From Flavobacterium sp. KACC 22761 (lineage in GTDB: Bacteria; Bacteroidota; Bacteroidia; Flavobacteriales; Flavobacteriaceae): a stretch of 64,000 bases of DNA. This document shows positions 52,965 through 62,433 of this stretch, piece by piece. The notes beneath the pieces are model-generated. The model did not search any database, was not told the DNA's origin, and worked only from the letters and a program-made list of their open reading frames with translations. The DNA is taken from positions 3,968,001 through 4,032,000 of the forward strand of contig NZ_CP139148.1 of NCBI RefSeq assembly GCF_034058155.1, given 5' to 3'. A program made the position numbers and the translations under genes. The stretch's first letter is position 1. Each line of letters opens with the position of its first letter.

Positions 52965-53915
52965 ATGCAAAACATTCCTAGTGTAGACTTACGTGATTTC
53001 CTTTCGGACGACCCGAAACGTAAACAAAAATTTGTAAATGAAATCGGCAGTGCATTTGAAAACATTGGCTTCGTAGCCTTAAAAGGTCATTTCTTAGATG
53101 ATCAATTGGTAGACGAGCTTTATAGCGAAATTAGAAAATTTTTCGCTTTGCCAATAGAAACTAAGCATAATTATGAAATTCCTGGTATTGGCGGACAAAG
53201 AGGTTATGTATCTTTTGGAAAAGAACATGCGAAAGGTCGCAAAGAGGGAGATTTGAAAGAATTTTGGCATTTTGGCCAATACGTTGACAAAGATTCAAGA
53301 TGGGCTTCAGAATACCCAGACAATGTTGAAGTAAAAGAGTTGCCACGTTTTAATGAAGTGGGAAAAGAAGCGTATCAAATGCTTGAAAAAACAGGTGTTT
53401 ATGTACTGAGAGCTTTAGCTTTGCATTTAGGTTTAGATGAGTTTTATTTTGATCAATATGCAAAAGAAGGAAATTCTATTTTAAGACCAATTCATTATCC
53501 TCCTATTACTTCTGAGCCAGAAAATGCAATTCGTGCGGCTGCTCATGGCGATATCAACTTGATTACGCTTTTAATGGGAGCGCAAGGAAAAGGATTGCAA
53601 GTTCAAAATCACGACGGCGAATGGATTGATGCTATTGCGGCTGATGATGAATTGGTTATCAATGTTGGAGATATGTTATCTAGGCATACTAATAATAAAC
53701 TAAAATCGACGATTCACCAAGTAGTAAATCCGCCGAGAGAACTATGGGGAACTTCTCGTTATTCTGTTCCGTTTTTTATGCACCCGGTGAGCGATATGCG
53801 ATTGGATTGTTTGGAAAACTGTATTGATGCTGAAAATCCTAAGAAATTTGAAGATATCACGGCTGGAGATTATTTATACGAACGTTTAGTAGATTTAGGT
53901 TTAATAAAAAAATAA
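52965..53915 (+). CDS. 2-oxoglutarate/Fe(II)-dependent oxygenase, isopenicillin N synthase-like
   Basis: 316 residues. The DIOX_N part (IPSVDLRDFL, GSAFENIGFVALKGH) precedes the 2OG-FeII core. Iron ligands are visible: HGD (AAHGDINLITLL) and the distal His in LKSTIHQVVNPP. The 2-oxoglutarate-binding RYSVPFF follows. This arrangement fits the isopenicillin N synthase/ACC-oxidase family, many bacterial members of which have unknown substrates. Single gene; the neighbours give no clue. Confidence 0.9.
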   Translation: MQNIPSVDLRDFLSDDPKRKQKFVNEIGSAFENIGFVALKGHFLDDQLVDELYSEIRKFFALPIETKHNYEIPGIGGQRGYVSFGKEHAKGRKEGDLKEFWHFGQYVDKDSRWASEYPDNVEVKELPRFNEVGKEAYQMLEKTGVYVLRALALHLGLDEFYFDQYAKEGNSILRPIHYPPITSEPENAIRAAAHGDINLITLLMGAQGKGLQVQNHDGEWIDAIAADDELVINVGDMLSRHTNNKLKSTIHQVVNPPRELWGTSRYSVPFFMHPVSDMRLDCLENCIDAENPKKFEDITAGDYLYERLVDLGLIKK

Positions 53916-53929
53916 AAACTTAAATAAAT

Positions 53930-54010
53930 TCAATATCAAAATTCCAAATTCCAGCTTTATTGGAGTTTGGAATTTAATTTTTAAATACTTTTATAGTTGG
54001 AATTTATTTT
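53930..54010. repeat. ATTCCAAATTCCAG-type intergenic repeat
   Basis: AAAATTCCAAATTCCAG, then TTTGGAATTT and TTGGAATTT, form an imperfect inverted arrangement. The same vocabulary occurs at 40966-41097, so it is a dispersed short repeat. Confidence 0.45.
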
Positions 54011-54026
54011 TTAGAATAAAAAAATT

Positions 54027-54359
54027 ATGGACTTTAAAGATCAATTAAAAAACTTATTTCCTGATCATATTGAATCAAATGAACCAGAAGAAATTCAGGC
54101 AGAAGAACATGTATTATATGTTCAAAAAGAGCCTATGATTTGTAAATTTGAAAAACGCAAAGGAAAAGCAACAACAATTATCGAAGGTTACGAAGGATCT
54201 GACGAGGATTTTAAAATTCTTGCCAAAGAAATCAAGACAAAACTTAGCGTTGGTGGAACTTTTAAAGACGATTCAATCATCATTCAAGGTGATTATCGCG
54301 ATAAAATCATGGCAATTTTAAAAGAAAAAGGATTTAAAACAAAACGTGTAGGTGGTTAA
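54027..54359 (+). CDS. SUI1/YciH-family translation factor
   Basis: 110 residues. A ~30-residue acidic start is followed by the SUI1 (eIF1-like) domain: KFEKRKGKATTIIEGYEGSD, the beta-alpha core, KLSVGGTFKDDSIIIQGD and the terminal KGFKTKRVGG. Bacterial YciH-type proteins bind the ribosome and influence start-site fidelity. Length and motifs are as expected. It lies upstream of the phosphorylase gene, with a ~120-bp spacer of TTTCAGGTTTCAAG and CTTAGAATCTTAGC repeats between. Confidence 0.9.
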   Translation: MDFKDQLKNLFPDHIESNEPEEIQAEEHVLYVQKEPMICKFEKRKGKATTIIEGYEGSDEDFKILAKEIKTKLSVGGTFKDDSIIIQGDYRDKIMAILKEKGFKTKRVGG

Positions 54360-54482
54360 AAGTTTGCTTCGCCAATTCGGCTAAAGCCTCGTGTCAAGTT
54401 TAACGTTTCAGGTTTCAAGTTATGTGAATCTGAAAAAAAACTTAGAATCTTAGCAACTTAGAACCTTAGCATCTTAAAAAAA

Positions 54483-55352
54483 ATGATACAAAACTCAGAA
54501 TTAATACTTAACCCAGACGGAAGTGTTTACCATTTGAACCTTCGTCCTGAACATATTGCACAAGACATCATATTTGTAGGAGATCAAAATCGAGTGGAAA
54601 AAATCACTAAATTTTTTGATTCAATTGAATTTTCGACGCAAAAAAGAGAGTTTAAAACTCAAACTGGAATCTACAAAGGAAAGCGTCTTTCTGTAATTTC
54701 AACTGGAATTGGCCCAGACAATATCGATATTGTTTTGAATGAATTAGACGCATTGGTAAACATTGACCTAAAAACGCGTACACCAAAAGAAAAGTTGACT
54801 TCTTTGAATATTATCAGAATTGGAACTTCAGGCTCTTTGCAGGCAGATATTCCTGTTGACAGCTTTGTAATGTCAAAATTCGGACTTGGATTAGATAATA
54901 TGCTTCGCTCCTATTTAATTGACGATGTTTCAAATGCAGCCATTGAAGATGCTTTTATCACGCATACCAATTGGGATATTAGAAAAGGAAGGCCTTATGC
55001 AATTGCATGTTCTGAAAAATTAGAGAAATTCATTGAATCAGATCAAATTTTCAAAGGAATTACAGCTACTGCTGGTGGTTTTTACGGGCCTCAGGGGCGT
55101 GTTTTGCGTTTGAATATTCAAGATGAAGAATTAAACAATAAAATGGATAATTTTGATTTTGACGGTACTAAAGTCACTAATTTAGAGATGGAAACGGCGG
55201 CTATTTACGGGCTTTCGGCGCTTTTAGGGCATAATGCATTATCCTTAAATGCAATTATTGCCAATCGCGCATCTGGAACTTTTAGTGAAGATCCTTATAA
55301 AGCTGTTGATGAACTTATTGCTTTTACGCTTAACAAACTGGCGGGGAAATAG
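54483..55352 (+). CDS. Nucleoside phosphorylase (uridine phosphorylase-like)
   Basis: 289 residues with the PNP/UDP phosphorylase fold. Phosphate- and base-site motifs visible: FVGDQNRVEKI, STGIGPDNIDIVLNEL, RIGTSGSLQADIPV, and NLEMETAAIYGLSALLGH with the Glu-Met-Glu that binds the ribose. It cleaves nucleosides with phosphate to base and ribose-1-phosphate in salvage; uridine is the best guess for the substrate. The stop codon overlaps the GTG of the next small gene by one base. Confidence 0.88.
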   Translation: MIQNSELILNPDGSVYHLNLRPEHIAQDIIFVGDQNRVEKITKFFDSIEFSTQKREFKTQTGIYKGKRLSVISTGIGPDNIDIVLNELDALVNIDLKTRTPKEKLTSLNIIRIGTSGSLQADIPVDSFVMSKFGLGLDNMLRSYLIDDVSNAAIEDAFITHTNWDIRKGRPYAIACSEKLEKFIESDQIFKGITATAGGFYGPQGRVLRLNIQDEELNNKMDNFDFDGTKVTNLEMETAAIYGLSALLGHNALSLNAIIANRASGTFSEDPYKAVDELIAFTLNKLAGK

Positions 55353-55600
55353 TGGGACATATTTTTAGTCATATTTTACAGAGATTCTTTTTTGGTATTG
55401 GAGGTTTGATAAGATGGTGTTTTTTTCAATTGCTAAACGCATCTATTGAAGAAAAATACCCGAAAGATTTAGAATATTATATGGATTTGAAAAATCAAAC
55501 TTTAGATAAAAATGGTTTTACTACAGCAAATAAAAACTTTTTTGCAGCAATATTCATTTTTGTAAGTTTTATTTTGTTGATAAAAAAAATTGAAGGATAA
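55352..55600 (+). CDS. Small membrane protein (82 aa)
   Basis: GTG start overlapping the phosphorylase stop by 1 bp. Hydrophobic segments at the N-terminus (FSHILQRFFFGIGGLIRWCFFQLL) and the C-terminus (FFAAIFIFVSFILLI) flank a polar middle (EEKYPKDLEYYMDLKNQTLD). Two-helix membrane protein of unknown function. The overlap argues for translation, and the composition is convincing. Confidence 0.65.
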   Translation: MGHIFSHILQRFFFGIGGLIRWCFFQLLNASIEEKYPKDLEYYMDLKNQTLDKNGFTTANKNFFAAIFIFVSFILLIKKIEG

Positions 55601-55631
55601 ATATTTAAATCAATTCATAAGCAATTAATTC

Positions 55632-56072
55632 ATGGAAAATGCATTTCTAAAATTTGAAAAATTATTAACGGAAAATGTAAACTTTTTTCCCGAAATTAGT
55701 CAAAATGTTTTAGAAGAAAGAAAACCTGGAAAATGGTCTAAAAAAGAAATTTTGGGTCATTTAGTTGATTCGGCGGTTCATAATTTGGTACGTTTTACTG
55801 AAATCAATTATGCAGAGAAGCCGTATAGACACAGGCCGTATAATCAAACAGATTTAGTAAATATAAATCAGTATCAGGAAATGGATATTGAGGAGTTGAC
55901 CCAATTATGGTTTGTACTGAACAATCAAATTGTTAGGATTATGAAATCTGTTACTGAGGAAGCTTTGAATTATAAAATTGTTTTAAGTGACGAATCTGTT
56001 ATCGATTTAAGATTTCTTATGACAGATTATGTTGAACATTTAGAACATCATATCAATCAGATAAAATCCTAA
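55632..56072 (+). CDS. DinB-superfamily protein
   Basis: 146 residues forming the four-helix DinB/YfiT pattern: KPGKWSKKEILGHLVDSAVHNLVRF carries the first conserved His, and the C-terminal DYVEHLEHHINQIK carries the second metal-binding pair. DinB-like proteins are metal-dependent, often thiol-related transferases; the exact reaction is unknown. It is followed after 6 bp by a VOC gene in the same direction, so they are one operon. Confidence 0.85.
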   Translation: MENAFLKFEKLLTENVNFFPEISQNVLEERKPGKWSKKEILGHLVDSAVHNLVRFTEINYAEKPYRHRPYNQTDLVNINQYQEMDIEELTQLWFVLNNQIVRIMKSVTEEALNYKIVLSDESVIDLRFLMTDYVEHLEHHINQIKS

Positions 56073-56078
56073 AAGGTT

Positions 56079-56471
56079 ATGTTTTTAAGAGTTGCACGAC
56101 ACACCGATGATTTAAAAAAAATTGAAGATTTTTATGTAAATGTTCTTGGTTTTGAACAATTGGGAGAATTTCAAAATCACAATAATTATAACGGAATTTT
56201 TATTGGAAAATCAGGTTTAGATTGGCATTTTGAATTTACGCAGTCCAATAATAAAGCCAAACACACATTTGATGAGGATGACGTTATTGTTCTTTATCCG
56301 AAATCAATTTCAGATTACAACAGCCTGATAAGCAAACTCAAACATTATAATATCTCAACTATAACTGCAGCTAATCCATTTTGGAATGAAAACGGAAAAA
56401 TGATCCAAGATCCCGATGGCTATCGCATTGTTATATCACCATTAAAAGCTGAAATCAGCGAAATTGAATAG
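56079..56471 (+). CDS. VOC (glyoxalase/bleomycin-resistance) family protein
   Basis: 130 residues with two beta-alpha-beta-beta-beta units: FLRVARHTDDLKKIEDFYVNVLGFEQLG and the second ending in MIQDPDGYRIVISP. A metal-site His (RHTD) and acidic residue (FEFT) are recognisable, but which substrate is handled cannot be told. It sits 6 bp after the DinB gene. Confidence 0.83.
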   Translation: MFLRVARHTDDLKKIEDFYVNVLGFEQLGEFQNHNNYNGIFIGKSGLDWHFEFTQSNNKAKHTFDEDDVIVLYPKSISDYNSLISKLKHYNISTITAANPFWNENGKMIQDPDGYRIVISPLKAEISEIE

Positions 56472-56580
56472 AAAAATTAGAAAATTAAATAATTAGTCAA
56501 TTTGAGAATTAGATAGTTCGAAACCATTGTCGAAATTACTAATGGATTGAGATAATTAAAAAATAATTTCAAATTAAATA

Positions 56581-57054
56581 ATGACAGAAACACACAAAAA
56601 AATACTTTTTAAATATTACAGTGATTATTTGGAAGACAATGTTTCAGAAACCATGTGGGCTGAGATTATAGATTTAGAAAAAGGCCTTTTTAAATTGGAT
56701 AATATCCCATTTTTTGGACCGCTTATTGCTACAGACGATTTGTTTTACGCTGAATTTGACGAAAAGGAAAATCGTTTTGTTTATAAAGAAACAATTGAAA
56801 ATTCGGGCAATTCAATTGTCCAAGTTTTAATTTTAGAAAAAGGTTTTGATCAGGAAATCATTAGAGAAAAATTAAAAGCAATTAATTGCCAATCTGAAGG
56901 GCTGAATGAAACTTTATTTGCAGTTGAAATTGTTCGAGATGTTGATTATTCGCTTGTACGAAGTATTTTGAATGAATATGAAGCCCAAGAAATAATAGAA
57001 TATGCTGAACCATGCCTTTCAGACAAGCATCGGGCAGATTTATTGAAAAACTAA
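56581..57054 (+). CDS. DUF4265 protein
   Basis: 157 residues. The sequence fits DUF4265: ETMWAEIIDLEKGLFKLDNIPFFG, then ATDDLFYAEFDEKENRFVYKE, and a C-terminal helical half. No catalytic motif visible, cytosolic. Function of the family is unknown. It is the same strand as its neighbours, with ~110 bp of AT-rich spacer before it (AATTAGAAAATTAAATAATTAG-like wording). Confidence 0.75.
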   Translation: MTETHKKILFKYYSDYLEDNVSETMWAEIIDLEKGLFKLDNIPFFGPLIATDDLFYAEFDEKENRFVYKETIENSGNSIVQVLILEKGFDQEIIREKLKAINCQSEGLNETLFAVEIVRDVDYSLVRSILNEYEAQEIIEYAEPCLSDKHRADLLKN

Positions 57055-57106
57055 ACAAACAAACTTAGAATACGCATACCAAACTTAACTTAAACTTAAA
57101 ACTGTA

Positions 57107-57958
57107 ATGAAAACCGTAAATATTGTGGGTGTTCCCGAACACTTCAATTTGCCATGGCATTTATGCATTGAAAATGGCGAATTTGAAGCTGAAAATATTG
57201 ATTTGCAATGGAAGGATATTCCGGAAGGAACGGGCAAAATGTGTCAGATGCTGCGTGATGGCGATGCTGATATAGCCGTGATTTTAACGGAGGGAATTGT
57301 CAAAGATATCTTGGCAGGAAATCCGAGTAAAATTGTCCAGATTTATGTGCAATCTCCTTTGATTTGGGGAATTCATGTTGCCGCAAAATCAGATTTTCAG
57401 ACTGTAAAAGATTTAGAAAATAAAAAAGTGGCGATTTCAAGAATTGGATCTGGCTCGCAGTTGATGGCTTATGTAAATGCTGCTGAACAAGGATGGGAAC
57501 AAGACGAACTGAAATTTGAAATCATAAACACAATTGATGGCGCTGTTGAAGCTTTAACAAATGGAACGGCAGATTATTTTATGTGGGAACGTTTTATGAC
57601 AAAACCTCTTGTCGATAAAGGGATTTTTAGACGTGTTGGCGACTGCCCTACTCCATGGCCATCGTTTGTAATTGCAGTTCGAGATGAATTTTTGAAAAAA
57701 AATCCAAAAGTGATGGAAAAAATTCTTGAAGTGATCAATAAAACAACACAGGATTTTGCCCAAATTCCGAATATTGACAAAACATTAGCAGAGCTTTTTA
57801 AGCAAAAAAAAGAAGATATACGCGAGTGGTTAAAACTCACACAATGGTCTCAAAAGCATTTGAGCGAAAAAGCATTTATTAAAATTCAAAATCAGTTATT
57901 TGATCTGGGAATTATTGATAAAAAAAGTACTTTTGTTGAAACGGTAAAAGCGCTGTAA
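57107..57958 (+). CDS. Periplasmic-binding-protein-like (NMT1/ThiY-type) protein without signal peptide
   Basis: 283 residues. The fold is that of NMT1/ThiY-type solute-binding proteins: VPEHFNLPWHLCIENGEFEAENID, GDADIAVILTEGIVKDILAG, LENKKVAISRIGSGSQLM, and NGTADYFMWERFMTKPL. There is no signal peptide or lipobox, and no ABC permease or ATPase gene nearby, so it may be a cytosolic ligand-binding protein or an enzyme. Its ligand is unknown. 19 bp separate it from the next gene. Confidence 0.8.
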   Translation: MKTVNIVGVPEHFNLPWHLCIENGEFEAENIDLQWKDIPEGTGKMCQMLRDGDADIAVILTEGIVKDILAGNPSKIVQIYVQSPLIWGIHVAAKSDFQTVKDLENKKVAISRIGSGSQLMAYVNAAEQGWEQDELKFEIINTIDGAVEALTNGTADYFMWERFMTKPLVDKGIFRRVGDCPTPWPSFVIAVRDEFLKKNPKVMEKILEVINKTTQDFAQIPNIDKTLAELFKQKKEDIREWLKLTQWSQKHLSEKAFIKIQNQLFDLGIIDKKSTFVETVKAL

Positions 57959-57977
57959 CAATCGCTTTGATTATTTT

Positions 57978-58910
57978 ATGATGAAAATTCCCAAAATTGA
58001 CTTTCCGCAATTAAAATCCAAATTACAGGTAAAATCACCGTATGACAGGATTATTATTATGTTGTTGAGTCTTTTGATTACCATTCCAATTTTCATCATT
58101 CTGCATCAAAATCTCCGCGATTTAAATTGGGCTTTCAATTTAGATCGCGTCTTCATTTTTATTTTTGTCTTTGCAGCAATATTTTTTTTGCTGATGCTTC
58201 TCAGAACCATAATCATTCTGTGTGTCGCAGTTTATCTACTGGTCTTATTTTATGGAACTGTTATTGGAAATTATGGTTTTAGTGAAATATCTGAAGATTA
58301 TAATTCGATGATTTACACCATGTCTGACAATCCGTATCCGCAAGATATTATTGTGGCAAAATTGCTTCCATTTCCAAACCGATCTAAAATTGTAAATGCG
58401 ATTGAATATCAAAATCCAAAAGTGCGAAATTTTGCCATTATGAGCGCCAATAAACATTTTAAAGGCATTAGAGGATATTCAGATTATAGAACTATTATTC
58501 AGTGTTTTGCTGTTTTTAAGGAAATCAACGGACGTTGGAATTATGTCAATGATCCTAAAGATGGGGATTATATTGCGACAGCGAGCGAATCGTTAGAATA
58601 CTTTTCTGGAGACTGTGACGATCATTCCATATTAATGGCCGCCGCAATTCGCGCTATCGGAGGAACTCCGCGACTTATCCACACAAAAGGGCATATTTAT
58701 CCAGAAATATTGATAGGCTCTTTAATCGATTTGGAAAAGGCAAATTACCTTATCAAAAATGTGCTTTTTGTGAGAGAAAGTTACGGCAAAACAATACATT
58801 ATCATATTGACGAGCGTGGCCAAGTTTGGATGAATCTCGATTATACGGCCACATATCCCGGAGGCCCATTTTTATACGAAGAAATCTTGGGAGAGCTTAC
58901 GCTGAATTAA
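57978..58910 (+). CDS. Transglutaminase-like membrane protein
   Basis: 310 residues. The N-terminus has two to three membrane helices (IIIMLLSLLITIPIFIIL, VFIFIFVFAAIFFLLMLL, IILCVAVYLLVLFYG). The C-terminal half contains the transglutaminase-core pattern: FSGDCDDHSILMAAAIRAIGG with the catalytic Cys near residue 212, then HTKGHIYPEI with the His, and a later Asp (WMNLDYTA). It is likely a membrane-bound cysteine protease-like or peptidase-type enzyme facing the periplasm. Same direction as the upstream gene and probably cotranscribed. Confidence 0.82.
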   Translation: MMKIPKIDFPQLKSKLQVKSPYDRIIIMLLSLLITIPIFIILHQNLRDLNWAFNLDRVFIFIFVFAAIFFLLMLLRTIIILCVAVYLLVLFYGTVIGNYGFSEISEDYNSMIYTMSDNPYPQDIIVAKLLPFPNRSKIVNAIEYQNPKVRNFAIMSANKHFKGIRGYSDYRTIIQCFAVFKEINGRWNYVNDPKDGDYIATASESLEYFSGDCDDHSILMAAAIRAIGGTPRLIHTKGHIYPEILIGSLIDLEKANYLIKNVLFVRESYGKTIHYHIDERGQVWMNLDYTATYPGGPFLYEEILGELTLN

Positions 58911-59086
58911 AATCGATCTTATAAACTGGTTTTATTGGTGCAAAAATTAATAAATCGTCACTTGTTAAATTGTCATTTCCTAGCAGATTCAAGGCTTTTC
59001 GACTAAATTTAAATATTTGATTACAAACGCTTTAAATATTGATTTTTTTTGTAACTTTTCCTGTCTAATTTTTTAATCGCAGAATT

Positions 59087-59461
59087 ATGAAAAAATCTAA
59101 ATTATTTATCTTCGGAATTTTATTATCAGCAGTATTAATTATTTCATGCAATAAAGCAAAAAGAAATGAATTAGTGAATTCTTGGAAAATTACCGAAATT
59201 GAATCTAAAAAAGGACCAATTTCAGATTCCATTAAACATGTAATTTTAACAGAAGGAAATTTAACATTTACTGAAGACGGAAAAGTAACAGGATATTTAA
59301 CACAACCTATAACTGATGGTACCTACGCTTTGACAAAAAAAGGAACTAGTTTAGTGATTAAGGATGAAACAGGCACTCCGTATCCTTGTGTTAGCACAAT
59401 TACAAAGGATCAACTTATTATTGAAGGGGAAGATTATAAATTTACGCTTAAAAAGATTTAA
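59087..59461 (+). CDS. Lipocalin-like lipoprotein
   Basis: 124 residues. Lipoprotein signal (MKKSKLFIFGILLSAVLIISCNK; Cys at ~21). The mature part begins NELVNSWKITEIE and shows alternating beta strands (GNLTFTEDGKVTGYLTQPITDGTYAL; SLVIKDETGTPYPC), fitting the small lipocalin-like/DUF4923-type lipoproteins of Bacteroidota. Ligand unknown. Followed by a terminator. Confidence 0.8.
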   Translation: MKKSKLFIFGILLSAVLIISCNKAKRNELVNSWKITEIESKKGPISDSIKHVILTEGNLTFTEDGKVTGYLTQPITDGTYALTKKGTSLVIKDETGTPYPCVSTITKDQLIIEGEDYKFTLKKI

Positions 59462-59502
59462 GCTTCCTTCACTCATAATAAACAATAACCACATATCATA
59501 TC

Positions 59503-59539
59503 AAAACTCCTAAATGATCTCAAATTTTAGGAGTTTTTT
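59503..59539 (+). terminator. Terminator after the lipocalin-like gene
   Basis: AAACTCCTAAA / TTTAGGAGTTT stem with a T6 tail. Confidence 0.8.
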
Positions 59540-59581
59540 ATTTATCGACAATTTATTTCTAATAATGTAAAATTTAGCTGT

Positions 59582-60637
59582 ATGAAAACAAAAAATAGCA
59601 TTTTGATCGTTTTTGCTTTTTTAAGCGCAATATTATATAATGAAAAGGCTCTCGGCTGTACAAGAATCGTTTATCAAGGGCTGAATGGCACAATTCTTAC
59701 TGCTCGTTCAATGGATTGGAGAGGTGAAATTCCGGCCAATTTGTGGGTTTTTCCAAGAGGAATGGAAAGGTTTGGTGAAGCGGGAAATAATTCGGTTAAA
59801 TGGAAATCAAAATACGGAAGCGTTGTAACAAGTTCGTGGGATATTGCGTCGTCTGACGGAATGAATGAAAAAGGTTTAGTTGGAAATTTGCTTTGGCTTG
59901 CAGAATCTACCTATCCGCAATTTGAAAAAAACAGTAAAACTAAGGGCTTAGCGGTTTCGTTGTGGCTTCAATATGTTTTGGATAATTTTGCTACCGTTTC
60001 TGAAGTTGTAAATGCTTTAGGAAAAAATGACTTTACGGTAACATCGTCACATATTCCAGGAACTGATATTTTTGCCACCATACATTTGTCAATTTCTGAT
60101 TCATCTGGTGATAATGCTATTTTTGAATACATAAACGGAAAACTCGTTATTCATCATGACAGAAGCTATGTTGCGATGACAAACTCCCCAATTTTTGATG
60201 AGCAATTGGCAATAAATACCTATTGGAAAAGTATTCCCGGAACCATTATGCTTCCGGGAACCAATAGAGCAGCCGACCGTTTTGTTCGTGCCCATTATTA
60301 TATTGATGCGATTCCAAAAACAGATAATATAAGAACTGCGCTTTCCAGTGTTTTTGGCGTAATTAGAAATTGTTCTGTGCCTCTCGGAATTTCTTCGGCA
60401 ACTGAACCCAATATTTCCTCTACAAGATGGAGAACCGTTGCGGATCAAAAAAATCTGGTATATTATTTTGACAATGTCTTAAATCCGAATGTGGTTTGGG
60501 TAGAATTCAGCAAATTGGATTTTAGCGAGAAAGCTAAAGTTCGAAAACTAAGTTTGGCCAATAATGAAAATTATTCTGGAGAATCTTCAATGAATTTCCA
60601 AGCTATGGCGCCATTTAAATTTGCAGGTTTAGATTAA
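59582..60637 (+). CDS. Choloylglycine-hydrolase-family (Ntn) amidase, exported
   Basis: 351 residues. A signal peptide (MKTKNSILIVFAFLSAILYN) is followed by ALGCTRIVYQG; this Cys (~26) is the N-terminal nucleophile of the linear amide C-N hydrolase family after processing. Other family residues: ARSMDWRGEIPANLWVFPRGM (Arg and Asp), SDGMNEKGLVGNLLW, and the central Asn (VAMTNSPIFDEQL). It hydrolyses amide bonds such as those of conjugated bile acids, penicillin V or N-acyl lactones; environmental members may act on acyl-homoserine lactones, so the substrate is open. Terminator follows. Confidence 0.88.
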   Translation: MKTKNSILIVFAFLSAILYNEKALGCTRIVYQGLNGTILTARSMDWRGEIPANLWVFPRGMERFGEAGNNSVKWKSKYGSVVTSSWDIASSDGMNEKGLVGNLLWLAESTYPQFEKNSKTKGLAVSLWLQYVLDNFATVSEVVNALGKNDFTVTSSHIPGTDIFATIHLSISDSSGDNAIFEYINGKLVIHHDRSYVAMTNSPIFDEQLAINTYWKSIPGTIMLPGTNRAADRFVRAHYYIDAIPKTDNIRTALSSVFGVIRNCSVPLGISSATEPNISSTRWRTVADQKNLVYYFDNVLNPNVVWVEFSKLDFSEKAKVRKLSLANNENYSGESSMNFQAMAPFKFAGLD

Positions 60638-60642
60638 AAATA

Positions 60643-60682
60643 AAAACCTTCAGAACTTTAGAGAAGGTTCTGAAGGCTTTTT
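60643..60682. terminator. Terminator between convergent amidase and glycosyltransferase genes
   Basis: CCTTCAGAAC / GTTCTGAAGG stem with flanking A- and T-runs. Confidence 0.8.
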
Positions 60683-60706
60683 GTATTTCATAAATTTTTA
60701 AATGAG

Positions 60707-62158
60707 CTAAGACAAACCACGCGTCAGCCATCCTTTTTTATTGGCTGTTGCAATAGCATAAGGCGTTATCCAAAATAAACTGAAAGTATAAAATATGCTA
60801 TAAGAATAGGCCCAAAAAGCATCAGAAAAACTATATCTTTTAGCATAAAACAATACTGAAAAAGTTGATACGATCATAATGCTTAAAAGCGTTGAGCTAA
60901 AAAACAGCACGGGATGGACTGCTATAAAAAATAGCATAAATAACAAGAAAGGATATGACATAATTATTTTTAAAGACTGATTCAAAAATAAAAGTCTTGC
61001 ACCAAATTTAGATTCGCTTCTAAAATCTTTAAAAACATACTGTGCCATCATGATATTCTCGCGTACATTGCTTCTTGCCCATCTTATAAACATTTTGTAT
61101 AAACCTTTGTATTCTTCGGGAACATTTGTCAATACAAGCGCATTTCTTTGGAACAAAACATGAAGGCCTTGTTTTAAAATCATATTGGTCATGGCACGAT
61201 CTTCGCCAATATCTGACGGTTGCCCCATAAAAGTTTGATTGATCCACTCTGGAAGACAAGCAAATACAGCATATCTCCTATATGCGGCTGCAGCGCCAGG
61301 CGTACATAAAACGGATTTCAGCATACTTTCGGCAGAACGCATAAATTCAAAACTCATTACAAAACTTACATTCAGCATTTTTGGCAACAAAGCTTTTTTA
61401 TTATTCAAAACATGAACATTTCCAGCTACTGCGCCGCATTTTTCATCTACAGCAAACGGACTTACAAGATTTCGTAAAGTGTCTTTTTTTACAATTGAGT
61501 CACTGTCAACGGTTACAAAAACTTCACCCGTTCCTAGTTCAAATCCGCGATATAATGCGTGACGTTTTCCCTTATTTTCTGGTTGTTGGAAAATTTCAAG
61601 ACGATCTCCAAGTTTTATTTTAGCTTGCTGCATCCAATACCAAGTATCGTCCTTGCTTCCATCATCAATGGCTAATAATTGAAGTTTTTGTTGAGGGAAA
61701 TCACTTTCTGCAAGACTCATCAAGGTTTGCCAAACTAATTTCCCTTCATTGTACGCAGGAACAATTACAGTGCAAGTTGGCAATAAATCATCGGAAACAG
61801 ATTCAATTGGTTTGTATTTGAAGTATAGATACAAATTATATAAAAATGAACCTGTTTGGAAAAAGAATAAAACGGTTGCTAAAATTAAGAATGGAAATCC
61901 CCAACTCGAATTTATCCTGTCTAATTGAAATTGATCAAAATCAGATTGGAATTTGTAAACTAAAAAAGCACCACCAAGCATCAATAAAAAAGTGCCTGCA
62001 AGTACTATAGTACCTAACGGACTTGATGTTTTTTCGTTTGCTTGGGTTAAGGATTTTGTATTGGGGTTAAAAATTGAACTTTTGGTTGATTGTTCTTTTG
62101 TACTGAGGATTTTATCAGAAGTATAAAATTGTTCTGAAGTAATTGTTTCACTTTTCAT
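60707..62158 (-). CDS. Family 2 glycosyltransferase, processive membrane type
   Basis: ~483 residues from MKSETITSEQF (62158); the frame extends to 62248, but that N-terminus is lysine-rich and unconvincing. Membrane helices GTIVLAGTFLLMLGGAFLVY and FPFLILATVLFFFQTGSFLYNL precede the GT2 domain: VIVPAYNEGKLVW, IDDGSKDDTW, VTVDSDSIV (DxD), EDRAMTN and RWARSNVREN (QxxRW-like). More helices follow (YPFLLFMLFFIAVHPVLFF). This is the PgaC/chitin-synthase-like group that polymerises N-acetylglucosamine or similar sugars across the membrane. No partner genes are adjacent. Single gene. Confidence 0.85.
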   Translation of the reverse strand: MKSETITSEQFYTSDKILSTKEQSTKSSIFNPNTKSLTQANEKTSSPLGTIVLAGTFLLMLGGAFLVYKFQSDFDQFQLDRINSSWGFPFLILATVLFFFQTGSFLYNLYLYFKYKPIESVSDDLLPTCTVIVPAYNEGKLVWQTLMSLAESDFPQQKLQLLAIDDGSKDDTWYWMQQAKIKLGDRLEIFQQPENKGKRHALYRGFELGTGEVFVTVDSDSIVKKDTLRNLVSPFAVDEKCGAVAGNVHVLNNKKALLPKMLNVSFVMSFEFMRSAESMLKSVLCTPGAAAAYRRYAVFACLPEWINQTFMGQPSDIGEDRAMTNMILKQGLHVLFQRNALVLTNVPEEYKGLYKMFIRWARSNVRENIMMAQYVFKDFRSESKFGARLLFLNQSLKIIMSYPFLLFMLFFIAVHPVLFFSSTLLSIMIVSTFSVLFYAKRYSFSDAFWAYSYSIFYTFSLFWITPYAIATANKKGWLTRGLS

Positions 62159-62433
62159 TTGGGCTATTGCTTTATTCGTAAAATGGCTTTTAAATTGATT
62201 TTTCTTGTCCGTTTTTGCGTTAAAAACAAATAAAAACGCAGTAAACAAGAAATCGACTCTAACCGATTTTACAAGCGTTGTGCCACAAATACTAAAAATT
62301 GAAAATGAGAGTTTTAGGAAATTTTAGCTAAAAAAAGAATGTGTAAACTTTACACAGGTGTAAAAAGTTTATACTTTAATTTTTTGAAAAAACCTCCAAA
62401 AATAAGGCTTTCCAGAGATTTTAAAAACGTTAT

